Below are positions 1 through 11,420 of a stretch of DNA of 64,000 bases, in pieces. The translations under genes were made by a program, and so were the position numbers. Each line of letters starts with the position of its first letter. Positions within the stretch are counted from its first letter, which is position 1. The notes under the pieces were generated by a model. The model worked only from the letters and a program-made list of their open reading frames with translations, was not told the DNA's origin and ran no database searches. This DNA is from Perognathus longimembris pacificus. Taxonomy: Eukaryota; Chordata; Mammalia; Rodentia; Heteromyidae. Location of the stretch: NCBI RefSeq assembly GCF_023159225.1, contig NC_063164.1, positions 70,293,300 to 70,357,299 of the forward strand, in the 5' to 3' direction.

Positions 1-599
1 AAATAGTCCAGGGCTGATTTAAATTAAGCCCATTATAAAGTTTTTACTTACATATTTCACATGAAATTTATAATTTTGTGTTTTATGGATATGAGGGTAT
101 GACAAGGAATAGATTTTTTTCCCTCTTTTTTAATTTATAATTTCCCAGTTGATAATACTAATAATTTTTGGATCTTACTTGAAGCACTCCAGTGTGCAAG
201 AATTGCCCCCTGTATTAATGACTCTTAAGTCTTGAGAAATATCAAGGTTCAGCATTATCATCCTTTATCTAATGTATGGTACTATTTGGTATATTACACA
301 CTGTGTGGGGACCTTTTCTCCTCACCCCTACTATTGGCAAAGACTCTGTCACAAAACTGTGGAATACCCTCTGAGTATTAATTCCTGAACATCAGCCACC
401 TTGGCTGCTTCTGTAAGTTCTCAGGGTTGCCTCCCCTGAGTCTAATCTAGTGCCATCCATTGTCCCTCTTTCCCCAACTCAGATGCCTGTCAACTTCTGT
501 TCATTAGTCACGAATCATAGCATCCTGGTTTTAAATATGGGTCTGGAGAAAGAAAAATATCTGTTTTCCTTCATTCTCTGTAAAAGTATCTTATTTCAC
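1..599. other. Unique intergenic DNA, no gene seen
   Basis: No repeat or exon is recognised. The stretch is AT-rich with short pyrimidine-rich patches, and no reading frame shows homology I know. Confidence 0.5.
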
Positions 600-705
600 T
601 AGGAGTGGTGGTGCACATCTCAGCACTCCAGAGGCTGAGGCAGGACAATCATGGGTTCTAAACCCGCCTAGCTACTTAGTGAGACCCTGTCTTAAGCACA
701 ACAGA
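600..705 (+). repeat. B1-like (7SL-derived) SINE monomer
   Basis: The stretch follows the Alu/B1 layout on the plus strand: a GGTGGTGCACATC-type A-box start, an AGGCTGAGGCAGGA segment, a degenerate B-box around GGGTTCTAAACC, then AGTGAGACCCTGTCT. No Geo tail follows it. Divergence from the B1 pattern is clear, so it is an old copy. It is non-coding; such elements were transcribed by Pol III from 7SL-RNA-derived templates and copied by L1. Confidence 0.75.
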
Positions 706-2160
706 ATACCCCCAAGCAACAACAATTTACTATTCACTCTTCAACCTAATCAAAATTTTCTGAGCTTTCACAGAAAGCTGGGCTGAATCATCTAGCCTTC
801 TCATTCCTGCTGGAATTGAGGGAGTTGGGACCGTTCTATCTATTGGCTCCATGCTTGATTAATTTTCACCTTGAACATTTTACTAGGCCTTTTCAATTGG
901 TTGGTTTGGGTCAAGACATATTGCTAAAATTCTACCCTGAACCCTCGTCAGTTGCAGAAAAGTGTGTGGGGGTCTCCTATTTGTGTAGTTGGAAACTTCT
1001 ATTGTGTATAAAGAGATTGCAGACTTTTATATACTGTTTCTATTGTAAAGAAAAGTGTTTTAATGATTGCTTAGTGTTGAGTGCTTTTTCACTAAAGCAT
1101 GCTCCTAAGGAGTAAAAATTCTCATTACTACTTACACATCCATTGCTACTTACACTACATGTTCTAGTGCTCTAGCCCTTGACCACTTCCCATCTCCCTC
1201 TCACCCTCTAACATTTCCTTACCATGGTCTCCATTGATGCACTATTTTCACATACTGGCCTGCCTTATTCCTCAAGAAATTACATTTTTCCAGATCCAAA
1301 GGCAGCAATTGCTATTCTAGCATGTTCTTCCCTTAGGCCTGCATGGCTTGCTACCTCATGTTTGATTCATTGAGCTTCACCAAAGTTCTTAGAGTAACTA
1401 GAAATCTACCCTGCTTTTTAGTCCTTTCTTCTCCCTTCTCTTTAAAGGCAGTTTATCTCTCCCACTTCTGTCCAGACAAATGTTAATAAGATACTCACGA
1501 GAATGCTGGGCAGGAATATCATCAAGGGCTCTGCATCTGTCTCAGAATTGAGCCAGCTTGAGTCCATTTCTGTGCCTACACAAAAAGAAAATTAATATTG
1601 TGACCTGAGTCTTGCAAGAGCTGTTATTTTTTTAACTGAGTGTTCTATTTTTAAAAGCAGTGTTACTTTGTTTTGTTTGTGGATATATTAGATATCAGTG
1701 AATAGTCCAGATTACTATTTTATTATTGTTTATGAAGTTCCTTGTCTATTTTGCTGCTTGTTGTTCCAGATAAAATTTATTTTGTTAATATCAGAAGTTA
1801 TGAACAAAATAGCAATTATAGTAATAAAATGTTTGTGAAAAAAATAGGAAAAGAATTCATTTTTTCAAAGATCAGCATCAAAGTTATATAAAATAAAATA
1901 ATAAATAGATAAACAAATCACCAAAAAAATCAGCAAATGAAAAAGAAAAAATGCAAAGGACAAAATATGCTACCTTGGAGGCTGATGAGAATACAATCTA
2001 TGGAATGCTTTCAAAATAGAGGACAGGCCATGTCCCTGAGTTCTATAGATAAGGGGAGAGCCCAGAGCTGCTTTTGTGACTCTAGAGAACAGCTGGCTGG
2101 CTGCCCACAAGTATAAGTGCCTTTAAAGCCAATAGTGGCCAACATAATCTTGAGGATCAA
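706..2160. other. Unique intergenic DNA, no gene seen
   Basis: No exon or clear interspersed repeat is recognised. A 99-codon open frame at 816-1115 has no recognisable domain and no supporting context. Around 1850-1960 the sequence is strongly A-rich. Confidence 0.5.
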
Positions 2161-2641
2161 AAGAAAACTATTTTTTTCTTTTTTTAAATGTACTTATTAA
2201 TTGAACACAAATTTTTTGACAAGGTGTTATGCAAAAAGGGTACAGTTACATAGTAGGGCAGTGTGTACATTTCTTGTGATATCTCACACCCTGTTTTTCT
2301 TTCCCTTCCCTAGGTCAGGTAAACATATATACAATATACAATGTATCAAGAACATATACAGTATCCACGTGGCCTACTCCCAAGAAAATTTGCCTAGGGC
2401 TTTAAATGTAATGTCGATATTAGACAATATGTCGACAGAAGTCTTATATGAACGTACGTACATAGGTTTTGAGCTATTGTATTCCACTGAGAGGTCAATT
2501 TTTGACCTTTATATGTTGAGTAGTTGCTTGGGTTTAGTTACATAATGTTGGTTCACTGCCCCAATCCTGTAGGAAATACCATTTGACAAGCAGTTTTTGG
2601 TTTCATAGACCTGGTCTCTTCTGTCTCTCCGTCACCCTTTC

Positions 2642-5600
2642 TTAACAGTCTTATCACTCATATCAGGGAGATCATGCCCCTTTATGTTCTGTGTTCTAGG
2701 CTTGTCTCACTCAACATTATTTGTTCAAGTTCTGACCATTTCCCTGCGAATAACAATATTTCACTATTCCTAATCGCTATGTGGTATTCCATTGTGTATA
2801 GGTACCATACTTTGGATCCATTCATCTGTGGAGGGGCATCTGGGTTGTTTCCATATTTTGGCTATTGTGAATTGTGCCATGATAAACATGGAAGTACAAA
2901 TGTCTTTTTGATATCTTGGGTTTTGCTGTTTAGGATAGATGCCTAGGAGTGGTATGGCTGGGTCATAGGGTAGGTCTATATTGAGCTTTTTGAGAAACTT
3001 CCATACTGTTCTCCAAAGTGGTTGTACTAATTTGCACTCCCACCAACAATGGAGAAGGGTTCCTCTTTCCCCGCACCCCCTCCAGCATTTGTTGTTGCCT
3101 GAGTTCAGAGTATAGGCCATTCTAACTGGAGTGAGGTGGTATCTCAGGGTTGTTTTTATTTGCATTTCCTTTACTACCAGGGATGTTGAACATTTCCTCA
3201 AATGTTTCTTTGCCATTTTTATTTCTTCTCTTGTGAAGTCTCTCTTTAGCTCCTTTGCCCATTTCCTAATTGGTTTATTGGGCTTGGAGGGGCTTAGTTT
3301 TTTTATTCTCTGTGGATGACAGATATTAGGCCTTTGTCTGTTGCTGTGCTGGTAAAGATCCTTTCCCATATGGTTGGATGTCTTTCTGTTTTGGTGGCTA
3401 TGTCCTTAGCTGTGCAGAAACTTTTTAATTTGTAGTAGTCCCATTTGTCGAGTCTCTCCCCTATTTGTTGTGCCCCTGGGACTCTATTCAGGAAGTTCCT
3501 TCCTGTGCCTATAAGTTCTAGCATCTTTCCTACTCTGTCCTTCAGTAGTTTCAAGGATTCAGGTCTGATGTTGAGGTCCTTGATCCATTTTGAGTTGATC
3601 TTGGTGCATGGTGATAGGCTTGGGTCTACTTTGAGTTTTCTGCATATGGCTGCCCAGTTCTCCCAGCACCAGTAGTTGAAGAGGCTCTGTTTATTCCATT
3701 GTATGTCTTTAGCTCCTTTGTTGAATATCAGCTGACTGCAAGAGTGAGGTTTTATTTCTGGATCTTCAATTCTAATCCATTGGTCTTCCGATCTGTTTTT
3801 ATACCAATACCAGACTGTTTTTGTTATGATGGCCTTGTAGTAGAGCTTGAAGTCTGGTATTGTGATACCTCCTGCACTGCTTTTTTTGCCTAGAATTGCT
3901 TTGGCTGTTCTAGGTCTTTTGCTGTTCCATATGAATTTATGGATTGCTTTCTCTATTTCAGTGAAGAATGTGACTGAGATTTTAATAGGGATTGCATTGA
4001 ATTTGTATAACAATTTGGGCAATATGGCCATTTTCACTATATTGATTCTGCCTACCCATTAGCATGGGAGGTCTTTTCATCTCCTTGTGTCTTCTTTGAT
4101 TTCCCTTATTAGATTTTTATAGTTCTCATTAAATAGGTCCGTCACGTCCTTGGTTAAGTTCATCCCTAGGTACTTTATTCTTTTTTTGGCTACTGTAAAT
4201 GGAATTGTTTCCATAATTTCCTTTTCTGTTTGTACATTGCTGGTGTACAGAAAAGCTGCTGACTTTTGTGGATTGATTTTGTATCCTGCTACTTTGCCAA
4301 AATGGTTTATTAGATGTAGGAGTTTGGGGACTGAGTTTTTTGGGTCCTTCAGATATAAGATCATGTCATCTGCGAATAGGGATAACTTGATTTCTTCCTT
4401 GCAGATGTGGATCCCTTTGATGTCCTCCTATTGCCTTATTGCGATGGCTAGGGATTCCAGCACTATGTTGAAAAGAAGTGGGGAGAGTGGGCATCCTTGT
4501 CTTGTTCCTGAGTTTAGGGGGAATGATTTAAGTTTCTCTCCATTTAATATTATGTTAGCAGTTGGTCTGTTGTATATGGCTTTTATTGTTTTGAGGAATG
4601 TTCCATCTATTCCTGGTCTCTCCAGAGCTTTTAATAAGTATGGATGTTGTATTGTATCAAAGGCTTTTTGGGCATCGACTGAGATAACAATGTGATTCTT
4701 GATTTTAGTTCTGTTTATGTGGTGAATTACATTGATTGATTTACGGACGTTGAGCCGTCCTTGTGACTGTGGGATGAAGCCTACTTGGTCATGATGTATA
4801 ATTTTCTTGATCAGTTTCTGGATCCTGATAGCTAATATTTTATTGAGGAGCTTTGCGTCTGTGTTCATTAGTGATATTGGTCTGTAGTTCTCTTTTTTTT
4901 GTTGGGTCTTTGCCTGGTTTGGGAATGAGTATGATATTAGCTTCATAGAATGAGTTTGGGATTTCTCCCTCTGTTTCTATTTCGCGGAAGAGTTTGAGGA
5001 GTATTGTTATTAGCTCCTCACTAAAGGTTTTATAGAATTCGTTGGTGAATCCATCTGGGCCTGGGCTTTTCTTTGTTGGGAGGTTCTTGTTTACCCCCTG
5101 TATCTCGCTGTTAGTTATTGGTTTATTTCGTTGATTTATTTCTTCTTGGTTCAGTTTGGGCAGTTTATACTTCTCTAAGAATTGATCCATTTCTGTAAAA
5201 TTATTGTTTTTTTAGTGAGTAGAGGTTCTGGAAATAGCTCCTTATGATTGTTTGAATATCATGTGTACTTGTAATTTTTCTGGTGGAGTCCCTGATTTTA
5301 CGTATATGAGTCTTTTCTCTTCTTTTTTTTGTAAGTCTTGCAAGGGGTCTGTCAATTTTATTTATTTTCTCAAAGAACCAGCTTTTAGTCTTATTTATTT
5401 GTTGAATGGTCTTTCTGTTTTCAATCAGATTTATCTCTTCTTTAATCATTGTGATCTCTCTCTTCCTAGTCATTTTAGATTCGATCATTTCTTGTTTCTC
5501 CAGTTGTTTTAGTTTCATCGTGAGGTTCTTCACCTACTCTGCTTCCATTCTTTTAATGTGAGTGCTGAGGGCAATGATCTTGCCCCTCAGTACTGCCTTA

Positions 5601-6475
5601 GCTGTGTCCCATAGGTTTCTTTGAGATGTATTTTCATTGTCACTGTGGCTTATGTATTCGTTGATTTCATCTTTAATTTGGTCTGTGGCCCAAGTGTTGG
5701 ATAACAGTGTGGGGTTTAGCCTCCAAGAATGTGTATAGCCTCTGTGGTAACCGTTGTTATTGTGGGTTACCTTTAATCCACTGTGGTCAGATATAATACA
5801 TGGGATGACGTCAATACTTTTGTATTTGCTGAGGTTCTTTGTGTGGGCTATGACATGGTCTATTTTGGATTATGATCCATGGGCTGCTGAGAAGAAGGTG
5901 TATTGGGTCTCTGTAGAGTGGAAGATTCTGTATAGACCTGTCAGATCCATTTGGGATATGGTGTTACTTAGGTGCTCAGCTCCCTTGCTGATCCTCTGGG
6001 TGTTGGATCTGTCTCTTGGAGAGAGTGGGGTATTAAAGTCTCCCACTATGATTGTGTTTGGGTCTATCTTGTTCTGTAGTTCTGTGAGAATTTGCTTGAC
6101 ATATGTAGGGCCTCTTTTTTTGTTCAGTGAGAATACATTTATCACCGTGATGTCTTGATTCTGGATTTTTCCTTGTATTAAAATGTAGTGTCCTTCTTTG
6201 TCTTTTTGAGTTGATTTTAATGAAAAGTCTAGCTTGTCTGAGATCAGGATGGCTACACCTGCCATTTTGGTAGGTGCCTTTACTTGGAATATCTTGCTCC
6301 ATCCTTTCATTCGGAGCCTGTTTTTGTCCCTTGCTATAAGGTGGCTCTCTTGTAGACAACAGATGGCAACTTTTTGTTTGCGGATCCATTCTGCCAGTCT
6401 GCTCCTCTTTATCGGAGAGTTTATACAGTTTATATTCAAAGTGATCAAGAATAAGAGTGCTTTTTCTCCTTCCAT
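2642..6475 (-). pseudogene. L1-A ORF2 remnant (endonuclease/reverse transcriptase)
   Basis: ORF2p nicks target DNA and reverse-transcribes L1 RNA from the nick. The reading starts at the Met at 6475, 32 bp after the ORF1 stop. The apurinic-type endonuclease domain is visible (CLQESHL with the catalytic Glu, VGDFNTPLSPRDRS, then AAHGS). It is cut by a stop at about 5870, directly before the SKIDH part of the active site. Further fragments, in order, are 5533-5201, 5190-4840 (thumb and finger region with SPGPDGF), 4946-4428 ([14 protein letters not shown] motif B), 4364-4077, 4037-3303 and 3369-2770. The last carries the C-terminal Cys region [18 protein letters not shown]. Frame changes between fragments show several indels. 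Long plus-strand frames over this interval, such as 4150-4695, are antisense shadows. Confidence 0.93.
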
Positions 6476-6507
6476 TTTCTTGTTGGGCTCTTTTTTTTTT
6501 CTGTTCT

Positions 6508-7621
6508 TTAGTGAGCTGCTCTTTCTGTGGGGCTCTGGCTATTGTAGTTTCTCTCTGGTTCTGTCTGTGTGTCCTGTATGGTTTCTGTTGGGTGGGATTC
6601 CCCTCTTAGAATTTGCTGTAGGGCTGGTTTCTTATTCACATACTCCTTTAGATCCTCTTTGCTATCGAAATATCTGGTTTTTCCCTTGAATGTGAACTCC
6701 AGTTTTGCTGGATATTTTATTTTAGGTTGGCAGTTGTTGGCCTGTAGAACTTGGATGGTGTTCTTCCACTCTCTTCGCGCGTGGTAGGTCTGCTGTTATT
6801 CAGATCCTCTTCCCATTGTAATAAATTTCTTTCTTCGCTTTGGCTGCATTCGAAATTTGCTCTTTATTCTTGAGATCTGATGTCTTGAATATTATGTGCC
6901 TTGGTGTGGCTTTTCTGGGGTAGAACCTGCCAGGTGTCCTATGGGCTTCGGTTACCTGGATGGGGTCCCTTGTAAGATTGGGGAAGTTTTCTGCAATAAC
7001 TTTATTGAAAATACAATGAAGCCCTCTGCTCTGGTATTCTACTCCTTCTTCTATTCCAGTTATGAGCAGATTACATCTCTTGTCTTTGTCCACTAGCTCC
7101 TGGATTAGTCTGCCCTGAAGCTTCACCGTTTCTTGGAGTGTGGTAATTTTCTGGTTCTTATCGGCTGCATCATCATCCAAGAGAGAGATTCTGGATTCCA
7201 TATGGTCAATTATTTGTGCTGTGGATTCATTTGCGGAGTTGATGGATGTCAGAGAGCTATTTATGGTTCTCAGATCAGCTCTGATTGTGGAAATTTCTTC
7301 CTTTAAAGAGTTATATTTTAAATCTATTTTTTCATGCATTTCACTTCTCAGAATGTTAAGGTCTTCTTTAAAGGAGGTTTGCATTGTATCCATTTTTGCT
7401 TCCATTTCTTACTTGGCTTCCTGGATGTCCTTCAAGACTTCCACTCTAAACTCCTGGAATTGTTTTCTGATTTCATTTCTGAAGCTTTCCATCATTTCTG
7501 CTAACATGGCCTCAGTTGATTTTTTATTCTCCATCTCCTCTTCAATCATGCTGCTTTTTGGAGCTGGCGAGTTGGCTTGCCCTTTGATGAACTGTGTTAT
7601 ATTTCTTTGTGATTTGCACAT
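6508..7621 (-). pseudogene. L1-A ORF1 remnant (RNA-binding chaperone)
   Basis: ORF1p is the trimeric coiled-coil RNA chaperone of the L1 RNP. Translation from the Met at 7621 (MCKSQRNITQF) gives a basic start, then a coiled coil rich in E/K/Q. An in-frame stop at 7406-7408 replaces the Lys expected from L1-B. The frame then continues 7405-6800 through the rest of the coiled coil and an RRM-type domain (LLITGIEEG and PRHIIFK). A second stop, an Arg-type CGA changed to TGA and consistent with CpG decay, ends it near 6800. The expected terminus is TAA at 6508-6510; the start-to-stop distance is not a multiple of three, so at least one indel is present. The coiled coil has a single MEAK...MQ...FKE unit where L1-B has two. 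Confidence 0.92.
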
Positions 7622-9207
7622 CTGGAAATCTGTGGGTGGCTTCCCTGTTTTGGCTTTGTGCTGGTTGCTGCTGGTCCATCAGTGGGAGCCTTGTGTCCTG
7701 GTGTCCTGGCTCTGGGTTTGGGTTTGGCTGTTGAACCTTGCTTCCCAGTGGGTGAGCGTGACCTTCTCGGTTGTTGCTGAGGTGGTCACTCTCCCTGCAC
7801 TTGGGGGTCGGTAGGTACTGTGTCTTTCTCTGCGGGACAGTGTCTTGCTGCTGTGTTTTGCTGACCCTAGCATGCCCCTGGTGGGGGTTTGCTGGTCGCT
7901 GATTCAGTGTGGTGTGGAGGCTTATCTCTTCTTTGGTTCTTTTTTCCACTCTGTATCTTGGTCAGAGGAGCTCACCTCTCAGGCGGTTCGCCCTCCTGTG
8001 TGGACTGCTCCGGGGCCGGTGTTGTTGTGGTGCGGCCCACCCACTTGTGCGAACTGCGCCAAACTGAGTGGGCATGGCTGATGGAGAGCTCCTGTGCGGG
8101 TGCGCCTACCAGAGCAGGCACTGTTGCCAGGGGCCCCGCCCACCTGTGGGCTGTGTGCCCACTACAGCGGGTGCTGCCGCTGTGGCCCTGCCCACCTGAG
8201 CGGGGTACGCATACCAGAGTGAGCCCCGGGTTGTTGGGTTGTGCTTGTGCCCTCCTGCAAGTCCACTGTGGGGGCCGGTATGTGTGGGGCCCAGTGGGAT
8301 CAACTGTCCGGGCGCAGGTTAGAGCCCCTAGACTGCGCCTCGGCTGTGAGGGAGGCGCGTGATCAGGTCCAGGTGTACCTGCTGGGCTGGTATTGCCCAC
8401 CAGTGCCTGTGATTTTAGTTGAAAAAGTCCACGAGGCCCAGGTGCCTAGGGTGGGGCTTGCAATGCCTGCCTGCCCAGGCCCCTGTTGGGAAAGGCGCGG
8501 GGCCCATGCGGCCAGTTCAGGCTCCTCTGCTGCCTTGGCACTGCTCCGCCCTTCCCCTGTTAGCTCCTGTGTCTTCCCAGAGCCTTATGGGACCTTCTCA
8601 CCTGATTTGGGGGTTCTTTGTTCCCTCAGGGTGAGGAGGGGGAGGGAGGGAGTTCTAGCCTCTTTGTAGGGTTTGGGTCTCTGATAGCTGGTCTCCCGTT
8701 GGGGGAGGGGACAATGGGGGACTCACTGGTCCTGGATTGTGTGTGTCCCACGCCGCCATTGGTCCTTTGAGGGTGGAGTGCTGGGGTGTGGCGAAAGGTC
8801 GTGGTGGCGGACCCGGCTCTTCTCTTCTGTACCGCTCAGTTTCCCCACTGCTCACGTCCATTCCGTGCTCTCCCTGGGGTCCATGGAGTCCTGCTGTCTG
8901 GACTCTGCACTCCCGGTGTGAGTTTTCAGCAGTCGGTCTGCGGTTGGCCAGGTCCCCTTTCCCAGCCTGGCCCTGTTTGGGCCAGGGTGTGCTGGTAGGG
9001 GGAGGGTACTTGGAGATTCTCCGGCTCCGTGCAAGTTATAGGCTCTTCTTTTTTTGCTCCTTTTTGTTTCCTGCATTTCTCCACTGCTTCTGGCTACTGG
9101 TTTTGCTGGGTTCTTAAAGGGGTGCTGGTTGTTGGAGTTCCCAGCTCACTATTCAGTTCGAGCGAGTCGGGGTGCCGCCCTACTGTGGCAGCGCCATCTT
9201 CCTCCCT
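7622..9207 (-). promoter_or_regulatory. L1-A 5'UTR / internal promoter region
   Basis: This GC-rich stretch contrasts sharply with its AT-rich surroundings and corresponds to the L1 5'UTR, which acts as an internal Pol II promoter in this family. It contains degenerate repeats of a 'CCACC...GAGCGGG...ACCAGAG' type around 8060-8230 and scattered CpG. Several open frames of 60-225 codons occur on both strands but are low-complexity, Pro/Arg/Gly-rich and not conserved as proteins. Activity is inferred from the family. Confidence 0.75.
9193..9200 (-). promoter_or_regulatory. YY1-type motif at the L1-A 5' end
   Basis: On the element strand the motif reads AAGATGGC, starting 8 nt inside the 5' boundary next to the TSD. 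In human L1 a YY1 site at the same place sets accurate transcription initiation. L1-B has the same motif at the same place. Binding is inferred. Confidence 0.6.
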
Positions 9208-9283
9208 AAGAAAACTATTGTTAAATGAGCATACATACAAGAAATTACTCTGTGAATTTCCATAACCCAATGTATATGTGAAC

Positions 9284-9487
9284 ATATACATTTTTTGCCA
9301 GTCCTGGTCTTGGACTCAGGGCCTGAGTAGTGTCCCTGGCTTCTTTTTGCTCAAGGCTAGCACTCTGCCACTTGAGCCACAGCGCCACTTCTGGCCGTTT
9401 TCTGTATATGTGGTGCTGGGGAATTGAACCCAGGGTTTCATGTATAGGAGGCAAGCATTCTTGCCACTAGGCCACATCCCCAGCCCC
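9284..9487 (-). repeat. IDL-Geo dimeric SINE
   Basis: On the minus strand the copy begins GGGGCTGGGGATGTGGCC, the tRNA-Ala/ID-like head with A-box and B-box. It continues into the Geo right monomer (GGCCAGAAGTGGCGCTGTGG ... CAGGGACA) and ends in a short A tail. It is nearly complete and little diverged from the other copies here. No convincing TSD was found. It lies about 70 bp beyond the 5' end of L1-A. Confidence 0.9.
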
Positions 9488-9632
9488 TGCATTGATTTCT
9501 ATTATGTAAACTTCCTATAATTTTGTTTATCCATTATACTGACAATACTCTAGCACTGACCGTATCTTATAGATCTTTAAACTGTTTTTTGCATGTGTGT
9601 GTGCATCCATGCGTGCACACATGCATGCATGC
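9488..9632. other. Spacer with GT/ATGC-rich low-complexity patch
   Basis: Unique AT-rich DNA to about 9590, then a degenerate TGTGTG/CATGCATG patch (9593-9632) next to the tail of the interrupted SINE. Confidence 0.5.
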
Positions 9633-9700
9633 CTGTCCTGGCATTTGAATTCAGGGCCTGGGCATTGTCCTTGAACTATTTTCTTTGTTCAAGAATAGTG
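9633..9700 (-). repeat. Tail half of an old Geo-containing SINE, split by L1-D
   Basis: The plus-strand reading CTGTCCTGGCATTTGAATTC followed by CAGGGCCTGGGCATTGTCC is the reverse complement of a Geo monomer end. The matching other half resumes at 11255 after an L1 insertion, so this is one SINE split in two. Confidence 0.75.
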
Positions 9701-11254
9701 CTGGCAAAACTGGTTCAACACATGCAACAAACTAAAACTAGATCCTTATATATCACACTGCACCAAAATAAATTCCAAATGGATCAAAGATGTCAAAATT
9801 TAAACATATACCCTGAAAACACTAAAAGGAGTAGGAGAAACACTTGGGCTCCTTGGCACAGGACGGAACTTTCTTAACAAAGACCCAGAAATGCTACAAA
9901 TCAAAGAAAGGATGGACAAATGGGACTGCATCAAACTGCAGAGCTTCTGCAGGGCAAAGGACATAGCTCGCAAGATAAACAGAAAGCCCACAGGTTGGAA
10001 AAAGATCTTTACCAGCCATACAATGCACAAAGGCCTCATATCTAAAATATATGCAGAACTAAAAAAATTACATTCTTCCAAAACAAAACCACAAAGAACC
10101 AATAGCCCCCTCAACAAGTTGGCTAAAGACTTAAAAAGAGACTTCTCTGATGAGGAAATGAGAATGGCCAAGAGACATATGAAAAAGTGCTCTACATCAC
10201 TGGCCATAAAAGAAATGCAAATCAAAACAACATTGAGATTCCATCTCACCCTAGTAAGAATGTCTTATATCAAGAAAACTAACAATAACAAATGTTGGAG
10301 GGGATGTGGCCAAAAGGGAACCCTACTTCATTGTTGGAGGGAATGTAAACTGGTTCAGCCACTCTGGAAAGTGGTATGGAGATTCCTCAGAAGGCTAAAC
10401 ACAGAGCTACCCTATGACCCAGCAGTCCCACTTTTGGGCATCTACCCAAAAGACCACAAACAAGAACACACTAAAGCCACCAGCACAACAATGTTCATCG
10501 CAGCACAATTTGTCATACCTAAAATATGGAACCAACCCAGATGCCCCTCAGTAGACGAATGGATCAGGAAAATGTGGTACATATACACAATGGAATTTTA
10601 TGCCTCTATCAGAAAGAATGACATTGCCCCATTCATAAGGAAATGGAAGGACTTGGAAAAAATTATACTAAGTGAAGAGAGCCAGACCCAAAAACATGGA
10701 CTCTATGGTCTCCCTCATAGGGAATAATTAACACAGGTTTAGGCTAGTCACAGCAGAGGATCACAAGAGCCCAATAGCTATGCCTCTATGAACACATAAG
10801 ATGATGCTAAGTGAAATGAACTCCGTTATGGAAACAACTGTTATATCACTGTTGTAATTACTTTCAACATGCCATATGAAACTGTAGCTTCTTTTGTTGA
10901 TGATCCTCTTGTATCCCCTTCCTGTAGTTGTACCTGCACTATCACTGTATCTTATCTGAGCACATTGGAAACTGTATATAGTGGTATTAAAACTAGGAAA
11001 CTGAAAGGGAATACCAAAATCGAAAGACACAGGATACAAAGACAAACGACTCAATACTACTTGCAAAACTGTTTGGTGTAAACCAACTGAACAACTCATG
11101 GGGAGAGAAGGAAAGGAGGAAGGGGGGAGGGGGGAATGAGGGAGGAGGTAACAAACAGTACAAGAAATGTATCGAATGCCTAACATATGAAAATGTAACC
11201 TCTCTGTACATCAGTTTGACAATAAAAAATTTAAAAATAAAAAGAAGACTAGTG
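9691..11254 (+). mobile_element. L1-D: 5'-truncated LINE-1 of a second lineage, with TSDs
   Basis: The body is 9701-11244, flanked by AAGAATAGTG (9691-9700) and AAGACTAGTG (11245-11254), a 10-bp TSD with one mismatch. It holds the last 1.0 kb of ORF2 (9701-10727) and a 3'UTR of about 500 bp. That 3'UTR differs from L1-A/B/C: it has a G/A-rich polypurine tract at about 11098-11148 and ends CAATAAAAAA. The element is inserted in a Geo-bearing SINE whose halves lie at 9633-9700 and 11255-11420. The same 3'UTR type recurs near 23 kb, 25-26 kb and 55.3 kb. Confidence 0.9.
9701..10727 (+). pseudogene. L1-D ORF2 C-terminal fragment
   Basis: From 9891 to the TAA at 10725-10727 the frame is open for 278 codons without a stop. 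It carries the ORF2p C-terminal region: [17 protein letters not shown], the Cys cluster CWRGCGQKGTLLHCWREC, LLGIYPK, and DEWIRKMWYIYTMEFY. Upstream (9701-9890) ORF2 homology continues in another frame. Endonuclease and RT domains are absent because the copy is 5'-truncated, so it has no independent function. The stop codon position is informative: the U6/L1 chimera at 25.1-25.7 kb joins L1 just at this point. Confidence 0.92.
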
Positions 11255-11420
11255 TTCTACCATTTGAGCCACAGATGTAATTGTAGCATTTGGGTAGTTA
11301 ATTGAAGATAAGGGTCTCATGGACTTTCCTTCCTGGGATGATTTAAACTGTGATTTTTTTCACATCTCAGCTAGGTGTAGCTAGGATTACAGACATGAGC
11401 TACCAGCACCTGTCTATCTT
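11255..11420 (-). repeat. Head half of the split SINE (B1-like + Geo)
   Basis: After the L1-D insertion the Geo monomer resumes (TTCTACCATTTGAGCCACAG on the plus strand). It passes into a B1-like monomer in reverse: GAGATAAGAGTCTCA-like, then AGCTAGGATTACAGACATGA. So the interrupted SINE was the B1-like/Geo dimer. Confidence 0.75.

Larger units (their letters stand above)
2161..9219 (-). mobile_element. L1-A: full-length LINE-1, decayed, with its TSDs
   Basis: This is a LINE-1 on the minus strand with its body at 2173-9207, about 7.0 kb. It is flanked by a perfect 12-bp target-site duplication, AAGAAAACTATT, at 2161-2172 and 9208-9219. In element orientation it carries a GC-rich 5'UTR (about 9207-7622), ORF1 (7621-6508), ORF2 (6475 to about 2642), a short 3'UTR and an A-rich tail at 2173-2190. 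The 5' end has the AAGATGGC (YY1-type) motif expected of a complete L1 start. Both ORFs are interrupted by stops and indels, so it cannot mobilise itself. It shares its ORFs and 3'UTR type with L1-B and L1-C but is more degraded than L1-B. Confidence 0.95.

Noticed and set aside
7889..8362. Overlapping 140-160-codon frames in the GC-rich 5'UTR of L1-A (similar at 36584-37456 in L1-B)
   Set aside because: Low-complexity Gly/Pro/Arg/Cys-rich frames in CpG-rich DNA on both strands; not aligned between the two copies as proteins.
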